DNA from: a virus
Direction: 5' to 3' (one strand)
IMG/VR virus record: IMGVR_UViG_3300032797_000035
Span: 1 to 22,423 of that record
DNA: 22,423 nt
Position numbers and translations under genes: made by a program. The notes beneath the pieces are model-generated. The model was given only the letters and a program-made list of their open reading frames with translations. It had not been told where the DNA came from and did not search any database. The number at the start of each line of letters is the position of its first letter. The first letter of the stretch is position 1. Of the stretch, positions 13,279 through 21,686 are shown piece after piece.

Positions 13279-14473
13279 CGCTGAACAGGACATAGAAAAA
13301 TTCAGTCGAGGAGTTGATAATCTCCTGGATCAAGTTCCAGAGATATCTTTGGCTGATATCGTAAATCTATCTACTAAAGGTACCTATTCGAGATTTAATA
13401 CATTACTTGAAAGAAATATAGAAGAAATTGATAAGCCAATTTTACGTGGTTTTCTAAGAGACATCACTACGGTACTAACGAATTGGTTTGAAAATCCAGA
13501 AGTTGTATGCTGCTTAATTCAAGGAATTTGGGCTTGGTACGTTAAAAGTAGTATGGATCAAGATTTTAAAATTAATCTTCTTTCAACAAACTTTGGCAAG
13601 TGGATCGATGCTCTCGTCGCTTTCTTAGATTTAATTATTGCTCTGTTATCAGGACAGATGAAGAAATTTGCATTCTTCCTACCTGATGTTTTTAAAGAAA
13701 TCATGAATGGAGTATACGCCGCAATTATTACGCTATTACAACAAACGTTTATTACTCTTCGAGATTCTATCTTTGGTAGAGTCCTAGATATAATTCGCCA
13801 AGAAGCACTAAGAGATAGAGTCTGGGCTAAGTGTTTACCATTACATGACTTAATACGGGTTATGTTAAAATATGTAGATGATTATGGACTTTTTGCTGAC
13901 TTATTTAATAAGATGACAGGACTTATTGCAGGTGAATACAATTTTTGGAAAGCAATGAAAGATCTTTGTGTTTCCTCCAAAGACCTCGAATTTCTACTGT
14001 GGCTTCGAGATTTATTATTAAAGATGAAATATGCTTATGCTAGTCTGGATCTCTGTGTTCAATATGCATATAGTCCTGATGCTCAGAATCCAGATATTGC
14101 ACAAATTATTCAGAGTGGACCCATGATACGAGGGCAGGGAGATTTGCCTCCAGATATAAAACCATCAGATCTTGGATATACATTTATGCCTTCCGATCGA
14201 GGACGTATACTAATTGATAAGAACAGGTTACAAGAAAACGGATCTATCCCGTTATTATCAAATTCCTCGGTTCGAGAATTCTTGCATACATATATGGGAT
14301 ATAACTATGATCAAATTGATAATATTTTAACAAATAGTCTTGCAAGTGATAGTATTCAAGGAACAAATATTAATTCTGATAGACTATCAAATATTAATGC
14401 AGATTGCCCAAATACACCAGAACCAGAAGCACTCATTCGATGGGCTCTCGGCCTAAGGGATAGAGGAAAATGA
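13253..14473 (+). CDS. Unknown packaging-module protein with hydrophobic helices, 406 aa
   Basis: I do not recognise this protein. It is mostly helical. After an acidic N-terminus come ENPEVVCCLIQGIWAWYVKS (80-99), then a hydrophobic helix WIDALVAFLDLIIALLSG (117-134) and another at GVYAAIITLLQQTFITL (153-169). The rest is helical with several Trp and Tyr, ending in a flexible Asn/Ser-rich region and a short helix. The aromatic-rich stretch followed by an ID-x-hydrophobic helix recalls the middle of the 381-residue protein two genes upstream, which could mean distant relatedness. The stop overlaps the portal ATG by four bases (ATGA). A virion role is likely from position; membrane insertion is possible but not shown. 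Confidence 0.65.
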   Translation: MPINNQAANAEQDIEKFSRGVDNLLDQVPEISLADIVNLSTKGTYSRFNTLLERNIEEIDKPILRGFLRDITTVLTNWFENPEVVCCLIQGIWAWYVKSSMDQDFKINLLSTNFGKWIDALVAFLDLIIALLSGQMKKFAFFLPDVFKEIMNGVYAAIITLLQQTFITLRDSIFGRVLDIIRQEALRDRVWAKCLPLHDLIRVMLKYVDDYGLFADLFNKMTGLIAGEYNFWKAMKDLCVSSKDLEFLLWLRDLLLKMKYAYASLDLCVQYAYSPDAQNPDIAQIIQSGPMIRGQGDLPPDIKPSDLGYTFMPSDRGRILIDKNRLQENGSIPLLSNSSVREFLHTYMGYNYDQIDNILTNSLASDSIQGTNINSDRLSNINADCPNTPEPEALIRWALGLRDRGK

Positions 14474-16446
14474 ATATAAGAAATTTTCTTCGTCGAAAAG
14501 TCAAGGACTTAAGTATCAGCGGGACAGTTCTCGAAACAGGTCTTGTTAAAGACAAGATAGATGTTGAAGATCCAACAGCTAAATTTTCTAGAGTTCAACT
14601 GGCCAAGATAACATACCCATCAGCGATAGCTAGAAATGTTGCATTCGTTCGTCCTGAATATGATCTAAAAACAATAGCCAATGCCGTTATGCTAGATGGG
14701 TTTCTTCGAAGATCAGTTAATATTTTTACCGAACAGATACTTAAAAACGGTTATGAATTTACTTCAAAAAATTCTAGGATTCAAAAACACGTTACTAAAA
14801 GAATTAAAGAAATTGAAAACTTAACCAATTTAGCCTTCTATGAGGTCGTTTCTCAAATTGCTCGCCAACTTGTAACCTACGCTAATGCCTATCTAATTAA
14901 AGTAAGATCTGATGCCAAATCTATCATAGGTAACACATATAGATTATACGGTCGAGACCTAATGCCGATAGTGGGACTTTTTATCGCTGAAGCATCAACG
15001 ATGGAAATAGGTCTTAATGATCGGAACCAGGTAGTTAATTATAAACAATACGTTAATGGTCAGGAAGTAATTTGGGACGCCAGAGATGTTATACATTTGA
15101 CTTACAATAAGATTCCTGGAACCATAACTGGTCTTTCCAATATTATATCGGTCTTAGATGATGTAAGAGCCCTTAGAAAACTTGAAGAAGAAGTAGAAAT
15201 ATTAGGATTTCAGTATTCGGTACCATTATATCTATACAAAGTTGGATCCAAGGATATCCCACCAGCTCCAGGAGAAATTGAACAAGTTAGGACGACAGTA
15301 AATAATATGCCGTCTTATGGAATGTTAGTGGTTCCTGGGCACCACACCGTTGAAGTTCCAACTAATAATAATTCTCCTCTAGATATTATCTCCTATATTA
15401 ATCACTTTAAGAAACGAATCTTTGCTGGATTAGGTGTTTCTCCCGTCGCGATGTCCGAATCCGATTCATCAAATAGAAATACCAGTCAGATATTAGATTT
15501 GTCCATGCAGGCTATCACGATTTCATTTCAAAGAATAATTAAAAGCAAATTTGAAATGGAACTAATTCGCGAATTGATGCTCGATGGCGGCTTTGGAAAT
15601 CTAAATGATGATTTTGAATTTAACTTCCCCGAAATAGATCTAGAAAATCAGATTAAGAAAGAAACTCATATTATAGCCAAATGGCAAAATAATCTGATAA
15701 CAAGAGCCGAAGGTAGACTTGAGATGGATTATGATACAACACTCGATGAGACCGACACATTCTTGGAAAAAATAAGTATTCCTCTAATCGAAGCCAAAAA
15801 TAATGGAATGATTCAAATTGCCAAGGAAAGCGCTAAAGCTAAAGCAATCTCCAATAAAAATCAACCAGCTAATCAGCATGGTAAACTAAATGCTAAACCT
15901 AAGATTGCTAAAGATCTAACAAGTTTATTAACGGCCACAAATGTTAAACTGATGGATACGTTAATAACTGATGAAGGTTATAAATCTCCTTTGAATATAT
16001 CTAAATATAAGACATCAATTAAAGAAGATATTTTAGATCAAGCGCTGAAATTCTATCTAATAACTACTAAGAAATATCTAGATTTTTTTAGATTAAATAC
16101 TACCGTTGATAATAGTTTATATAATCAGTTTATAAATTCAGTCGAATTAATTCTTGATTCCAAATTGGATATGATAAAAGATATTAAAAACGATGACTAT
16201 ATATCAGGTTACTCTGTTATATTACAGGAAATGTTTAGTGTCCTTGAATCAAAACTTCAGAATCTATCAAAATTATCAATATACAAGTCCTTGGGATATC
16301 TGACTATACTAACTAATACAGGTGAGTGTTCGCTGCACACAGAAACAAATATAAATATTAAGAATTTATCATATCGCGACCTCCCACCTTTCTCCTACGG
16401 ATGTAGGTGTGAAATAGAAGAAGAAAGTTTCTATGAGTTCAATTAG
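14470..16446 (+). CDS. Portal protein with MuF-like C-terminal extension
   Basis: 658 residues. Residues ~55-420 have portal character: SAIARNVAFVRPEYDLKTIA, then LDGFLRRSVNIFTEQILKNG, ARQLVTYANAYLIKVR, the WDARDVIHLTYNKIPGTITG turn that is typical of SPP1/HK97-type portals, and FAGLGVSPVAMSESDSSNRN at 316-335 region. It forms the ring through which DNA enters and leaves the head. After an acidic, lysine-rich linker the last ~170 residues end with LTNTGECSLHTE...LPPFSYGCRCEI (C620, C645, C647), which resembles the end of MuF-type head morphogenesis proteins (C..H...lPP-x-H/Y-x-x-CRC). The fusion would put a portal and a minor head protein on one chain. Portal call is firm; the MuF call moderate. 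Confidence 0.88.
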   Translation: MNIRNFLRRKVKDLSISGTVLETGLVKDKIDVEDPTAKFSRVQLAKITYPSAIARNVAFVRPEYDLKTIANAVMLDGFLRRSVNIFTEQILKNGYEFTSKNSRIQKHVTKRIKEIENLTNLAFYEVVSQIARQLVTYANAYLIKVRSDAKSIIGNTYRLYGRDLMPIVGLFIAEASTMEIGLNDRNQVVNYKQYVNGQEVIWDARDVIHLTYNKIPGTITGLSNIISVLDDVRALRKLEEEVEILGFQYSVPLYLYKVGSKDIPPAPGEIEQVRTTVNNMPSYGMLVVPGHHTVEVPTNNNSPLDIISYINHFKKRIFAGLGVSPVAMSESDSSNRNTSQILDLSMQAITISFQRIIKSKFEMELIRELMLDGGFGNLNDDFEFNFPEIDLENQIKKETHIIAKWQNNLITRAEGRLEMDYDTTLDETDTFLEKISIPLIEAKNNGMIQIAKESAKAKAISNKNQPANQHGKLNAKPKIAKDLTSLLTATNVKLMDTLITDEGYKSPLNISKYKTSIKEDILDQALKFYLITTKKYLDFFRLNTTVDNSLYNQFINSVELILDSKLDMIKDIKNDDYISGYSVILQEMFSVLESKLQNLSKLSIYKSLGYLTILTNTGECSLHTETNINIKNLSYRDLPPFSYGCRCEIEEESFYEFN

Positions 16447-17920
16447 ATTCATACCCGATTCGATAAATATTAAAATCAAAGCAACACACTTTGAATATAT
16501 TAATCGAAATGCTGTCTTGTATACCAAAAACGCTATCGATAAGGGTGCTAAAACTTGGGTTACTCCTTATAAGAAACCTAAACTTGTAGGGCACGATTCA
16601 AAAAAGGATCCTATCGGGCGCGTGACTGCTTATAATATAATTACAACTGACGCGGTTAATGAACCACCTAACTATATTGAACTTATTGCTCATATCACTG
16701 ACAAAGATGCCATCGCTAAGATATTAGATGGCAGATATTACACAGTTTCTGTTGGGTCCCGAAGTAATAAGGTTATCTGTAGCGAATGTAGTCAGATTAT
16801 AACAGAAGATGGTCTTTGTGAACATAAAAAAGGAACATACAATGGCGCAGGCAAACAGATATATTGGAAAATTGATCAGATTGATTATATAGAGAGTTCA
16901 TTTGTTAATGATCCCGCAGATGAATACGCTGCAGTCGATCAAATAGACCTAGGAACGGGCTGGATAGCATATCAGCAGTTTCTTGATCACCGAGAAGTTA
17001 TCTTATCAGAACTCCAAATGGAGGATATAGTAATGAATCCAAAAGATGCTGTTTTGACGGCTACAGCAAGGAACAATCTGCCTGATTCCGCCTTCTGTTA
17101 CGTTGTAACAAAGGATGGCACTAAGGTCAGAAAATTTCCCGCGCACGATGCCGCTCACGTTAGAAATGGCCTAGCTCGACTCTCACAGGCAAAACTTCCA
17201 GATTCAGTGAAGAATAAGATTAAGGCCTGCCTTTATCGAAAAGGCAAAAGATATGGCATTCAGCCATCGAAGGATGAACTGGAAGCACAACCAGACCTTG
17301 TAATCTATCGCATGGACGATGATTTTACTGCAGAAGAAATTCAAGCAGTTGAAGATCTCTTCAAGGCCGAACCTGATTTTGATGAGCCAAAAGAGGAATC
17401 GACTGAATCGGCTCCTAATACTTCCGAATCCAAGGATTTTAATTCAATGAAGAAGAACGAACTTCTTGATTATCTTAAAGAATTGGAAGAGGAACACAAA
17501 GATGCCTTAGAAGCTAAAGATAAAAAGATAACTGAACTGACTGAAACAATCAAACAGAAAGATACTATACTATTAGAAAGAGATAATGAGATTCAGAAAT
17601 TTCTTGATGAAAATGCTCTAATCAATGTTCGTTACCGAGACTCCGTCGTGAATCACATCGTCGATCTAAAAATTCTTGGCGGGGAAAAGACACAAAAAGA
17701 AGAACTTGGGAAGAAATATTCGACAAGAAAGGTCGAAAGTCTCATCGATACATTGTCTGATTTAAGACCGACACTCTCAATTCCCGATCCAAGTCAGACG
17801 CAGCCGCCCGTTCCCGATCCAACGCAGGCAGCTGAAAAACCAAAAGAAAATCAGGATGCGAATAAGGACAATCCTTACTCTATCTTTGATGTAGACAGAA
17901 CAACTATGGAGGTTGAATAA
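16433..17920 (+). CDS. Capsid maturation protease fused to scaffold
   Basis: 495 residues. Residues 1-~175 look like a serine prohead protease: VGHDSKKDPIGRV (His54), YIELIAHI, then GRYYTVSVGSRS (Ser106) and YIESSFVNDPADEYAAV. Between the Ser and SFVNDPAD lies an inserted zinc-like knuckle, C116, C119, C129, H131 (CSECS...LCEH). Residues ~213-276 (LPDSAFCYV...KVRKFPAHDAAHVRNGLAR...KRYGI) match a small domain common in phage protease-scaffolds (DUF6582-like). Residues 339-393 are a coiled coil, then proline-rich IPDPSQTQPPVPDP and an acidic end, as in scaffolds that fill the prohead and are later digested. An internal SD and ATG at 17033 lie between protease and scaffold. It overlaps the portal gene by 14 bases. 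Confidence 0.85.
   Translation: MSSIRFIPDSINIKIKATHFEYINRNAVLYTKNAIDKGAKTWVTPYKKPKLVGHDSKKDPIGRVTAYNIITTDAVNEPPNYIELIAHITDKDAIAKILDGRYYTVSVGSRSNKVICSECSQIITEDGLCEHKKGTYNGAGKQIYWKIDQIDYIESSFVNDPADEYAAVDQIDLGTGWIAYQQFLDHREVILSELQMEDIVMNPKDAVLTATARNNLPDSAFCYVVTKDGTKVRKFPAHDAAHVRNGLARLSQAKLPDSVKNKIKACLYRKGKRYGIQPSKDELEAQPDLVIYRMDDDFTAEEIQAVEDLFKAEPDFDEPKEESTESAPNTSESKDFNSMKKNELLDYLKELEEEHKDALEAKDKKITELTETIKQKDTILLERDNEIQKFLDENALINVRYRDSVVNHIVDLKILGGEKTQKEELGKKYSTRKVESLIDTLSDLRPTLSIPDPSQTQPPVPDPTQAAEKPKENQDANKDNPYSIFDVDRTTMEVE
17020..17035 (+). promoter_or_regulatory. Internal ribosome binding site for a nested scaffold
   Basis: GGAGG (17020-17024) lies eight bases before an in-frame ATG (17033-17035). 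It sits at the boundary between protease domain and scaffold part, at codon 201, better placed than most true starts in this window. This is the arrangement seen in lambda C/Nu3. Confidence 0.6.
17033..17920 (+). CDS. Predicted nested scaffold protein (internal start in the protease-scaffold gene)
   Basis: Starting at the internal ATG 17033 gives 295 residues, beginning MNPKDAVLTATARNN. It would contain the DUF6582-like domain, the coiled coil (residues ~139-193 of this product), the proline-rich spacer and the acidic C-terminal end, but no protease residues. Known from lambda and other phages: scaffold made in excess from an in-frame internal start assembles with a few protease fusions, so that proheads carry limited protease. 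The SD, spacing and exact domain-boundary position are seen in the sequence; production of the shorter protein is inferred. Confidence 0.55.
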   Translation: MNPKDAVLTATARNNLPDSAFCYVVTKDGTKVRKFPAHDAAHVRNGLARLSQAKLPDSVKNKIKACLYRKGKRYGIQPSKDELEAQPDLVIYRMDDDFTAEEIQAVEDLFKAEPDFDEPKEESTESAPNTSESKDFNSMKKNELLDYLKELEEEHKDALEAKDKKITELTETIKQKDTILLERDNEIQKFLDENALINVRYRDSVVNHIVDLKILGGEKTQKEELGKKYSTRKVESLIDTLSDLRPTLSIPDPSQTQPPVPDPTQAAEKPKENQDANKDNPYSIFDVDRTTMEVE

Positions 17921-19026
17921 TGGCTATTGGAAATTTTGGAATGCAATTCAACACCCAGAATGCTCACAAGTTCGATATCAGAACTCGGCCATCAAAGTAT
18001 GCTGTATCTGATATTGGAAACCTCCGTTTTGAACAGAGCGAAGGTATTAGACCTGCAGAGTATTTTGGCGTGTACAAGTATCTGCCCGTCGCCATGGAGG
18101 ATGTAACATCCGAAGATTGGATTGTTATTCCAAAGGGGCGTATTGTGGCGGCTGTTTCAAGTGAAGATTCGTCAGTTACTGGTCGACTGACTTATCCCAA
18201 TTCCAGCGGATCTATTTATATAGGTCATGCTGCAAGTGAACTGGGCGGGGCGGCAATTTCAGTAAGTATTGATGAGTCTTTCTTTGGTTACAGTGAATTC
18301 ATCTGTGGCCTATTAGTTCCAGCAAATGGTGGAAGTGTATGTAGTGGTTTCTACACAGCCGATGACGTAACAGCTGGAACATTGATGTCTAATGGTGTCG
18401 TAGCCGTTGCAGGTAGTGGATGTACTCTTCCAGCAAATGCTCCTATTGGCGTGGCCTACCACGACTGGTATCAGGATTTGACAGGCAGATATCTAAACTA
18501 TCGTATGCATTCAGACGGCGGGCACGTGCTAACTGACTGGTACGTTGAAGTTCCATATGTTAAGGTTAGCAATAGTGCTTACTCTGGAGTAGATCCTCGG
18601 TATGATAATACTTATGCTGGCGGAAATACTTGGAAAGATATCAATGAGAAGTTTGCATATCTAGCTGTTGATACGGTTAATAGTGATGTCTTCAGAACTG
18701 GCGTCTTCGTAACATCCGACCTAATTGGTAACTATAAGATTCAAGGTGGCGCGAGTGCTCTGACACAAAGCAAGACCGTTCAGACAGTCGGTAAGATTCT
18801 AGCGATTGATAATAGATTCCCCAAGGGTGGGATGGAAGATGTTCTAACCTATCCGAGATCTGGAATGCCTGGCACTCAGACTGCTGGTCTGCCTAAGTAT
18901 CTGTTCGATTTCGTCTACGATTGTATTCGAATCGGTCAGGGAACAGCACCCACAATCGAGGGTGTCTATAATGCCGTCCGAGAAGGCGCATTTGGACTAG
19001 CTAGAATTCAGCTACTCGTATCATAA
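17920..19026 (+). CDS. Probable capsid decoration or minor head protein, 368 aa
   Basis: SD GGAGG (in ATGGAGGTTGAATAATG) lies seven bases before the start, which overlaps the previous stop. The 368 residues begin MAIGNFGMQFNTQNAHKFDI and are rich in Gly, Ser, Val and Tyr with an alternating beta-strand pattern, no cysteine cluster and no membrane helix. There is no enzyme motif. It lies between scaffold and major capsid, where decoration or cement proteins are common. Codon use here and in the capsid gene shifts to more C-ending codons, which fits high expression. Another option is a head-fibre or capsid-vertex protein. The structural role is well supported by context, the exact role is not. 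Confidence 0.65.
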   Translation: MAIGNFGMQFNTQNAHKFDIRTRPSKYAVSDIGNLRFEQSEGIRPAEYFGVYKYLPVAMEDVTSEDWIVIPKGRIVAAVSSEDSSVTGRLTYPNSSGSIYIGHAASELGGAAISVSIDESFFGYSEFICGLLVPANGGSVCSGFYTADDVTAGTLMSNGVVAVAGSGCTLPANAPIGVAYHDWYQDLTGRYLNYRMHSDGGHVLTDWYVEVPYVKVSNSAYSGVDPRYDNTYAGGNTWKDINEKFAYLAVDTVNSDVFRTGVFVTSDLIGNYKIQGGASALTQSKTVQTVGKILAIDNRFPKGGMEDVLTYPRSGMPGTQTAGLPKYLFDFVYDCIRIGQGTAPTIEGVYNAVREGAFGLARIQLLVS

Positions 19027-19040
19027 GGGAGAAAATAATT

Positions 19041-20348
19041 ATGGAATACATGAACATTAGAGATGAAGTAGCTCTCGATTTCTTCCCGAAGAAGGAAGAT
19101 CGGGTGAAATTCTACAACGTCTACGATGCATTCACAAGCAGAGGACGGCTGACCGACAAAGATGGTAACGTCCAGAAGTTTGAACTTCGAGACTTAGTAA
19201 CAAAGGAAGACTTGGCTAGATTTGTTCCTCAGACGGTTGAAACAGTCGTAAGGGAAGCAATCGAACCAAACCTCTTCATCGTAGATAAGTTGTTTAAGAG
19301 TATCACTATGGAGCGTGGTTCTCGTGTACAAATCGGCGCCCTGGGTGTTCTAGAAGCAGGAAGAGTGGGTCAAGGGGGCGAGTATCCAGAAAGAACATTG
19401 GATCTGGATAGCGGCGATATGATTGTCATTACTACGGACAAGTATGGTCTTAAGATTTCTCTGACTGAAGAGGTTCTTAATGAGAATGCTTGGGATGTTG
19501 TGAATGTATGGCTACGAGCCGCAGGTAAGGCACTAGCTCGTCTAAAAGAGAGGCTAGCAGCCAAGCTTATCAACGAAATGGGTTACGACGTCTTTGATAA
19601 CGTAACTCCAACAAACTCCTATGCAGGAGTAACAACTGGTCGCGATATTACAGGTGCAGCAAACGGGTCATTAACAGCGAATGATACTTTTGAACTTTAT
19701 GCCTATTTGCTCAATCGCGGTTTCACCCCAGATACCCTTCTGATGCATCCTCTCGCATGGAAGACCTTCATGTGCGATACCGAAATGCGCGAAGTCGTTC
19801 TAGCAGGTGGAACAGTTGCTTCAGTTCGTTCGCCAAATGGTTCAGCTGCTCAAGTTTGGGGCACGACCCATAATGGTTACGGTCTCAGAATGGCTGGTAC
19901 AGGTACAGGTTCAACCAGTGGTAATACCGCTAAGGGACCAAGTGCTTGGACTCAGACTCTAAACCCAATCGGCGCGACTTTTAACATCGCTCCAAGATAC
20001 TTACCAACACCACTCGAAGTTATTGTAACCCAATACGTTCCATTTAGTTATGGTTCCTTTGGTTACGAAAGAATCGATACTGGCGCGAGGACTAACGTTA
20101 TAATGGTCGATTCAGATGCTTGTGGTGTTATTGGACAGTCTATGCCAGTAACAACCGATCAGTGGACAGATCCCGAACGTGATATTCAGAACATTAAGCT
20201 TCGTGAAGCTTATGGTATGACGCTACTTGAACAAGGAAAGGGTGTTGCTATCGCACGGAACATCGCAATTGCTCGGAATTACAATTTCGAGAATTATCAT
20301 AGTGTAACTCTTAGTACTATCCCAGCCAATAGTGGCGTTCTGAGTTAA
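19041..20348 (+). CDS. Major capsid protein (HK97 fold)
   Basis: 435 residues, SD GGGAGA nine bases before the ATG. After an N-terminal arm (RDEVALDFFPKKEDRVKFYN) comes ETVVREAIEPNLFIVDKLFK, the usual N-arm to spine entry; RVQIGALGVLEAGRVGQGGE and YPERTLDLDSGDMIVITTDK form the E-loop and its strands; YGLKISLTEEVLNENAWDVV leads into the long spine helix AAGKALARLKERLAAKLINE. A later NRGFTPDTLLMHPLAWKTFM is the typical A/P-domain strand-helix. These together mark an HK97-fold capsid. No cleavable delta domain is evident at the N-terminus, consistent with a separate scaffold. The gene has C-ending codon preference and is followed by a strong terminator, as expected of the most abundant virion protein. 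Confidence 0.9.
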   Translation: MEYMNIRDEVALDFFPKKEDRVKFYNVYDAFTSRGRLTDKDGNVQKFELRDLVTKEDLARFVPQTVETVVREAIEPNLFIVDKLFKSITMERGSRVQIGALGVLEAGRVGQGGEYPERTLDLDSGDMIVITTDKYGLKISLTEEVLNENAWDVVNVWLRAAGKALARLKERLAAKLINEMGYDVFDNVTPTNSYAGVTTGRDITGAANGSLTANDTFELYAYLLNRGFTPDTLLMHPLAWKTFMCDTEMREVVLAGGTVASVRSPNGSAAQVWGTTHNGYGLRMAGTGTGSTSGNTAKGPSAWTQTLNPIGATFNIAPRYLPTPLEVIVTQYVPFSYGSFGYERIDTGARTNVIMVDSDACGVIGQSMPVTTDQWTDPERDIQNIKLREAYGMTLLEQGKGVAIARNIAIARNYNFENYHSVTLSTIPANSGVLS

Positions 20349-20370
20349 ACGTTTCTAACGTACGAACCCT

Positions 20371-20410
20371 AGGGGAGTTGGAGTCAAATTCTGACTCTTC
20401 TCCCCTTTTC
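20371..20410 (+). terminator. Intrinsic terminator after the major capsid gene
   Basis: AGGGGAG (20371-20377) pairs with CTCCCCT (20400-20406), and inside it GAGTCA (20381-20386) pairs with TGACTC (20392-20397) around AATTC, with a small internal loop between the two stems. TTTTC follows. It sits in the 91-base gap between the capsid gene and the next ORF. Confidence 0.88.
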
Positions 20411-20439
20411 TATATTCACCCCTAATGAAGGATTAAAAA

Positions 20440-21120
20440 ATGGCAAAGGAAGAAAAGAAGTCGAGTTTTAAACTCCCAAAATATCTAAGATTGGGTAAAG
20501 GTGCAATGTGGTTTGATACTGACGGTCCAGATTCTTCTGGGATTAAGCTTTATTCCTTTAACGAGGTTTTTATTGGTCGAGGAAAACTTAGATTGGAAAA
20601 AGATCCAAAAACAGGTCAAGATATATACTTGAAAGATCAACCAGAGATACCGAGAGATAAATTTGATAATCAGAATCCTATTGTTTATGGGTACATAGAA
20701 AAAGAACTTCCTTGGTATGTTGAAACTACCACTATACCAACAGAAAAACTATCTAGAGTAATTACGGCCTATAAGACAGGTGTCTTAGTAGAGACAAATC
20801 CAAAAAATCCACCTAAACCAGAGAGGCCTGAGCCACGCAAGGATTTTAAAGTGGATAACAAAGGAGAAAGAGTTTTCGTTGGAAAAAATAAAGAAATGTA
20901 TCGAAAACTCATGAATTTGAAATCAACAGAAATCCAAAAATTCATAGTAGATTGTCCAAAATCACCGAAGACTCGAGATAATTTACTGGATTTATTGGAT
21001 TATGAAAAACGCGGGTTTAATAATCTCAGCCGTCCAAGGGCGGAAATTTTGGACCTTATTAAGACCAGATTAACGGAATTTGGTCCAACTATGTCGGCTA
21101 TAAGAAAGAATGACATCTAA
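20440..21120 (+). CDS. Hypothetical protein of the head-tail region, 226 aa
   Basis: AAGGA lies eight bases before the ATG. The 226 residues are strongly charged with many lysines (MAKEEKKSSFKLPKYLRLGK at the start), a proline-rich middle (NPKNPPKPERPEPRKDFKVD, ~121-140) and a helical C-terminus (LDLLDYEKRGFNNLSRPRAE, then LDLIKTRLTEFG). I see no known domain. Position after the capsid gene would suit a head completion or neck protein, or a decoration protein. The terminator between it and the capsid means it may have its own promoter. Its stop overlaps the next start by one base. Confidence 0.65.
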   Translation: MAKEEKKSSFKLPKYLRLGKGAMWFDTDGPDSSGIKLYSFNEVFIGRGKLRLEKDPKTGQDIYLKDQPEIPRDKFDNQNPIVYGYIEKELPWYVETTTIPTEKLSRVITAYKTGVLVETNPKNPPKPERPEPRKDFKVDNKGERVFVGKNKEMYRKLMNLKSTEIQKFIVDCPKSPKTRDNLLDLLDYEKRGFNNLSRPRAEILDLIKTRLTEFGPTMSAIRKNDI

Positions 21121-21686
21121 TGAGCCTAAGAATAATCAGCCATACTCCTGATATTAATGAGACCAACGTTTATCGAAATTCCAACATCAAGATCTACTTT
21201 AATAAGGGTATAAATCCAAACTCGGTTTCATATATTAACATGTCAGTAAATGACTATGGAACATACGTAACCGTTCCTGGAACATTAGGTCTTGAGTACA
21301 CAAGTGGTGTGGCTGATGTTCTTGTTTTTAATCCAAACGTTAATCTTTCTCCAGTTTCGAAATATAAAGTGTACGTTTATGGAAAAGAAAACAGTGTCAT
21401 TAGTGTAGACAGCGAACAGATGGATGATACCTATAGTTATGCTTTTACCACAGGTACTGGCCTCTATGGTACAGAAGATGATACTGGCCTTCCTTTAACA
21501 GATGAAGAAACTGCAATAACTTATTCAGGTATGTACTTATCTGTTGTCTCTACAAGTCCAAAAAATCAAACCCCAAATCTATCCAATCTCGAATACATAT
21601 CTATCAAATTTAACTATCCTTTAAATCTAAGTGGTATTGATGTGTATGATTATGTTACGGTAACCAGTAAGGATGTTCTTGAGTAA
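21120..21686 (+). CDS. Ig-like (Big_5/SbsA-type) domain protein, 188 aa
   Basis: Residues 1-~112 form a full Ig-like unit of the SbsA type: LRIISHTPDINETNVYRNSN, KIYFNKGIN, VLVFNPNVNLSPVSKYKVYV, and YSYAFTTG. After a linker (TGLPLTDEETAITYSG) a second unit begins in the same way (LSVVSTSPKNQTPNLSNLEY, IKFNYPLN, VTVTS) but the protein stops after about 45 residues, where the first unit has 60 more. Such domains on phage virions are thought to bind host-surface glycans or stabilise fibres. It has no signal peptide or membrane segment. Its TAA shares a base with the next ATG. The cut-short second unit could be real or the result of a past mutation. Confidence 0.75.
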   Translation: MSLRIISHTPDINETNVYRNSNIKIYFNKGINPNSVSYINMSVNDYGTYVTVPGTLGLEYTSGVADVLVFNPNVNLSPVSKYKVYVYGKENSVISVDSEQMDDTYSYAFTTGTGLYGTEDDTGLPLTDEETAITYSGMYLSVVSTSPKNQTPNLSNLEYISIKFNYPLNLSGIDVYDYVTVTSKDVLE

